DNA from: Acidobacteriota bacterium
GTDB taxonomy: Bacteria > Acidobacteriota > Vicinamibacteria > Vicinamibacterales > UBA2999
Direction of reading: 5' to 3'
DNA length: 64,000 nucleotides
NCBI GenBank assembly: GCA_947465645.1
Contig: CANIBQ010000012.1
Coordinates: 16,033 to 80,032, forward strand
Shown: positions 61,182 through 64,000 of the stretch, piece after piece
How positions within the stretch are numbered: the stretch's first letter is position 1
Layout: each line of letters starts with the position of its first letter
The notes under the pieces: model-generated
What the model was told of the DNA's origin: nothing
Seen by the model: only the letters and a program-made list of their open reading frames with translations
Databases searched by the model: none
Program-made: the position numbers and the translations under genes

Positions 61182-64000
61182 ATGACACGTCCGCCTGCGT
61201 CGCTGGTTCTCGGTTTAATCTTCGTCGCGTTGGCGCTCCCCGGCGCCGCCCTCGCCCAGCAGGCGAGCGGCATCGCCGGCACCGTACGGGACACGTCTGG
61301 AGCGTTGCTGCCCGGGGTGACGGTGGAAGCCGCGAGTCCGGCGTTGATCGAGAAGGTGCGCGTCGCGGTCAGCGACGGGGACGGCCGCTACAACATCACC
61401 GACCTCCGCCCCGGCGAATATATCGTCACATTCACGCTACCGGGGTTCCGCACCTTCCGGCGCGAAAGCATCGTCATCACCGCGGGCTTCACCGCGACCG
61501 TGAATCCGGAACTGGCGGTCGGCTCGCTCGAGGAGACGATCACGGTCACGGGCGAGACCCCGCTGGTCGACACGCAGAACGTGAGGAGGCAGACCGTCGT
61601 CTCGGACGAGATGCTCGACACGCTCCCGACCAGCACCAAGAACGCCAATTCGGTGGCGGCGCTGACGCTCGGCCTGGCCGGCATCGCCGACGTCGCCGGG
61701 ATCTACGCGACGCAAATCGGCAGCGGGACGTACCACGGCAAGGGTGGCGCGCGCACGCAGTTCGACGGCATGAGCGTGCAGAACATGACCGGCAACACCG
61801 GGTATCAGCTGAACACCGCGCTGGTACAGGAGATGACGCTGCAGGCCAGCGGCATCTCGGCCGAGGGCAATGCCGAAGGAATCCTCGTCAACCTGATTCC
61901 GAAAGAGGGCGGCAATCTGTTCGCCGGCAGCGCCTCCGGCCTCTACACGAACGACCGCCTGACGGGCGACAACCTGAACGAGGCGCTGCGGGCGCGCGGG
62001 CTCGACTCGATCAACGAGCCGCTCCGCGTCTACGACGCGACCGTCAGCCTCGGCGGCCCGATCAGGAAAGACAAGCTCTGGTTCTTCACCTCGCACCGCG
62101 AATGGGGCAACGCGCACCAGATCGCCGGCGTCTACTGGAACAAGACCCAGGGAACGCCGCTCTACACGCCCGACCTGAGCCGTCCCGGCACGCGCTATCA
62201 GTGGTTCGAGTCGCACGCGGTGCGCACCACCTGGCAGGCGACGCAGGCTAACAAGGTCAACTTCTTCGTCGACGTGCAGGACGCCTGCATCTGCCGCACC
62301 GGAACGACGAACTCGGGCGTCGGCATCGCCCCGGAGGCGATTCGCGCGTACCACTTCCGTCCGACCGGCTTCTACCAGGCATCGTGGAGCGCTCCCCTGA
62401 CGAGCAAGCTGCTGTTCGACGCCGCGTTCTCGGCCACCATCAACCACTGGCCCGAGTTCCGGTCGCCCGGCGTCGGCGTGGACGACATCTCGATCCTGGA
62501 ACAGTCAACCGGCATCCGCTTCAACTCGCGCGAGACCTACGACGACCCGAACATCCAGGATCGGTACGGCGAGCGCTTCTCCGTGTCGTACGTGACGGGC
62601 ACGCACGCGATGAAGTTCGGCGTCCAGGACGAGCAGGGCATCCTTTCGGCATTCCGCAACAGTTCGACGGCCAACCTCAGCTACACCCTGAACAACGGCG
62701 TTCCGGTGAGCCTCACGCAGTACGCGACGCCGTACGAGCTGATCAACCGCTTCAAGCATGACCTCGGCATCTACGCCCAGGACCAGTGGGCGATCGATCG
62801 CCTTACGCTCAACCTCGGCGTGCGGTTCGACTACTTCAACGGCTACGTGCCGGCGCAGGACGTCCCCGCGACTCCCAATGGATGGGTGCCGGCGCGCCAT
62901 TACGACCGCGTCGACGACGTGCCGTCGTGGACCGACATCAGTCCTCGCGTGGGCGGCGCCTACGATCTCTTCGGCGACGGCCGCACGGCGGTGAAACTCT
63001 CGCTCGGCCGCTACGTCGGCAAGACCGTGGTGGAAATCGCCAACGCGAATAACCCGATCGTCGCGTCGGTCAACCAGGTCACGCGCGCGTGGACCGACGC
63101 CAACGGCAACTACGTCCCCGACTGCGACCTCAGGAGCCGCGGCCAGAGCGGCGAATGCGGGCCGCTGCAGAACCAGAACTTCGGGTCGCCGGTCGTCACG
63201 ACCCGGTTTTCCGACGACGTGCTGAGGGGTTTCGGGGTCCGTCCGTACAATTGGGACATGAGCGCCGAGGTGCAGCGGCAGATCGGATCGTCGATCTCGA
63301 CCACGGTGGGCTACTACCGTAACTGGTACGGCAACTTCCGTGTCACCGATAACCTGGCCGTCGAGGCCACCGACTACAGCACGTACTGCGCGGCAGCGCC
63401 GGCCGACTCACGTCTGCCCGGCGGCGGCGGTTACCGGGTCTGCGGCCTGTATGACATCAATCCAGCGAAATTCGGCCAGGTGAACAATCTGGTCAGGCCG
63501 GCGCGGGATTTCGGGAAGCAGACTCAGGTCTCTGATTTCTTCACCGTCGCCGCGGAGGCCCGCCTGTCTCCCGGCGTGCGGTTTGGCGGCGGCATCGACA
63601 CCGGGCGGACGGTCAACGACATCTGCGAGGTTCGCGCAGCGCTGCCGGAGCTCACCATCGCGAACGTCACCAGCGCGACCAACTCGTTCTGCCGCGTGGC
63701 GCAGCCGTTCTCCGCCAACACGCAGATCAAACTGAATGGCAGCTACCAACTGCCGGCTGGGTTCCTGGTGAGCGCGGTCTACCAGAACCTGCCGGGCCCG
63801 ACCATCACCGCTGAATACGCGGTTCCGACGGCAGCGGTCCAGACGTCGCTCGGGCGCCCCCTGGCCGGCGGCGCGCGCACCGCCACCGTGTCGCTGGTGC
63901 AGCCGCACACGCAATTCGACGATCGAACGACGAGACTCGACCTGCGGTTTGCCAAGAGCGTGCGTCTCACGCAGCGCGTCCGGCTGCAGGGCAACGTCGA
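61182..64000 (+). CDS. TonB-dependent receptor 5 (Oar-like, partial, C-terminus beyond window)
   Basis: Open from the ATG at 61182 (AAGGAG upstream) to the window edge, 939 codons without a stop. Signal peptide (LVLGLIFVALALPGAALAQ), regulatory-like domain (IAGTVRDTSGALLPGVTVEA), plug and most of the barrel are present, so it lacks roughly the last 40-60 residues. It is the fourth gene of the tightly packed unit 58984-64000 and is the most divergent of the five receptors in this window. Confidence 0.9.
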   Translation, partial: MTRPPASLVLGLIFVALALPGAALAQQASGIAGTVRDTSGALLPGVTVEAASPALIEKVRVAVSDGDGRYNITDLRPGEYIVTFTLPGFRTFRRESIVITAGFTATVNPELAVGSLEETITVTGETPLVDTQNVRRQTVVSDEMLDTLPTSTKNANSVAALTLGLAGIADVAGIYATQIGSGTYHGKGGARTQFDGMSVQNMTGNTGYQLNTALVQEMTLQASGISAEGNAEGILVNLIPKEGGNLFAGSASGLYTNDRLTGDNLNEALRARGLDSINEPLRVYDATVSLGGPIRKDKLWFFTSHREWGNAHQIAGVYWNKTQGTPLYTPDLSRPGTRYQWFESHAVRTTWQATQANKVNFFVDVQDACICRTGTTNSGVGIAPEAIRAYHFRPTGFYQASWSAPLTSKLLFDAAFSATINHWPEFRSPGVGVDDISILEQSTGIRFNSRETYDDPNIQDRYGERFSVSYVTGTHAMKFGVQDEQGILSAFRNSSTANLSYTLNNGVPVSLTQYATPYELINRFKHDLGIYAQDQWAIDRLTLNLGVRFDYFNGYVPAQDVPATPNGWVPARHYDRVDDVPSWTDISPRVGGAYDLFGDGRTAVKLSLGRYVGKTVVEIANANNPIVASVNQVTRAWTDANGNYVPDCDLRSRGQSGECGPLQNQNFGSPVVTTRFSDDVLRGFGVRPYNWDMSAEVQRQIGSSISTTVGYYRNWYGNFRVTDNLAVEATDYSTYCAAAPADSRLPGGGGYRVCGLYDINPAKFGQVNNLVRPARDFGKQTQVSDFFTVAAEARLSPGVRFGGGIDTGRTVNDICEVRAALPELTIANVTSATNSFCRVAQPFSANTQIKLNGSYQLPAGFLVSAVYQNLPGPTITAEYAVPTAAVQTSLGRPLAGGARTATVSLVQPHTQFDDRTTRLDLRFAKSVRLTQRVRLQGNV

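Overview
The window is high-GC chromosomal DNA from an environmental, heterotrophic bacterium, most likely an Acidobacteriota of the Vicinamibacteria type. The grounds are family content rather than a marker gene. It has five long Oar-like TonB-dependent receptors that share an almost identical mature N-terminus (QASITGVVRD.SGAVLPGVTV). It also has the DUF1592/DUF1552 pair, a VWFA-related protein, a DUF6152 protein, cytochrome c/copper-monooxygenase-like proteins and many Tat-exported redox enzymes. I see no rRNA, tRNA, CRISPR array, integrase or transposase.

Layout. 1-3665 (-): two Tat-signal thiamine-diphosphate enzymes (the second runs off the window) flank a di-heme cytochrome c, divergent from receptor 1 (3788-6769, +). 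7020-11157 (-): a periplasmic PaoABC-like molybdenum aldehyde oxidoreductase and an FmdB-type zinc ribbon. 11361-16620 (-): a translationally coupled DUF1592 - DUF1552 - ankyrin operon, divergent from receptor 2 (17010-19979, +), which is followed by an IorAB-like molybdenum hydroxylase (20065-22952). An inverted duplicate promoter lies between the two transcription units. 23091-26012 (-): receptor 3, divergent from a cytochrome/copper-monooxygenase-like protein, a coupled secreted protein and a metallo-beta-lactamase-fold enzyme (26183-29513).

29514-36335 is a small-gene and repeat-rich stretch: a TPR remnant, small membrane and DUF2188 proteins, GNAT and PAP2-like genes, VapBC, a truncated ACT-domain gene, a secreted crystallin-like protein and a Tag glycosylase. 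36389-40873 (-): an alpha/beta hydrolase followed by receptor 4. 41026-46398: an AlkX/YcaQ-like glycosylase, an MDR oxidoreductase, a VWA protein, an ABC-2 transporter and a basic protein. 46631-50924: leucine biosynthesis (leuA, leuC, leuD) around a LysR regulator. 51005-52341: copper delivery to cytochrome oxidase (cytochrome c-PCuAC fusion plus Sco). 52565-54775: an NHL-type beta-propeller interrupted by one in-frame UGA. 55081-58945: a secreted propeller and the ActP/DUF485 acetate symporter pair. 58984-64000: three small secreted proteins followed by receptor 5, which runs off the end.

The recurring theme is a receptor placed beside a different set of exported oxidative or hydrolytic enzymes. 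This suggests several parallel modules, each processing a poorly soluble substrate outside the inner membrane and importing the product. That is inference. Intergenic DNA carries several dispersed repeat families (CGAACG arrays, a GTCCGCCTGAAGGCGGAC palindrome, CAGTTGTCAGT/GGTAGCTGG tracts, a CACAGAG hairpin), two of which coincide with gene ends or truncated genes.
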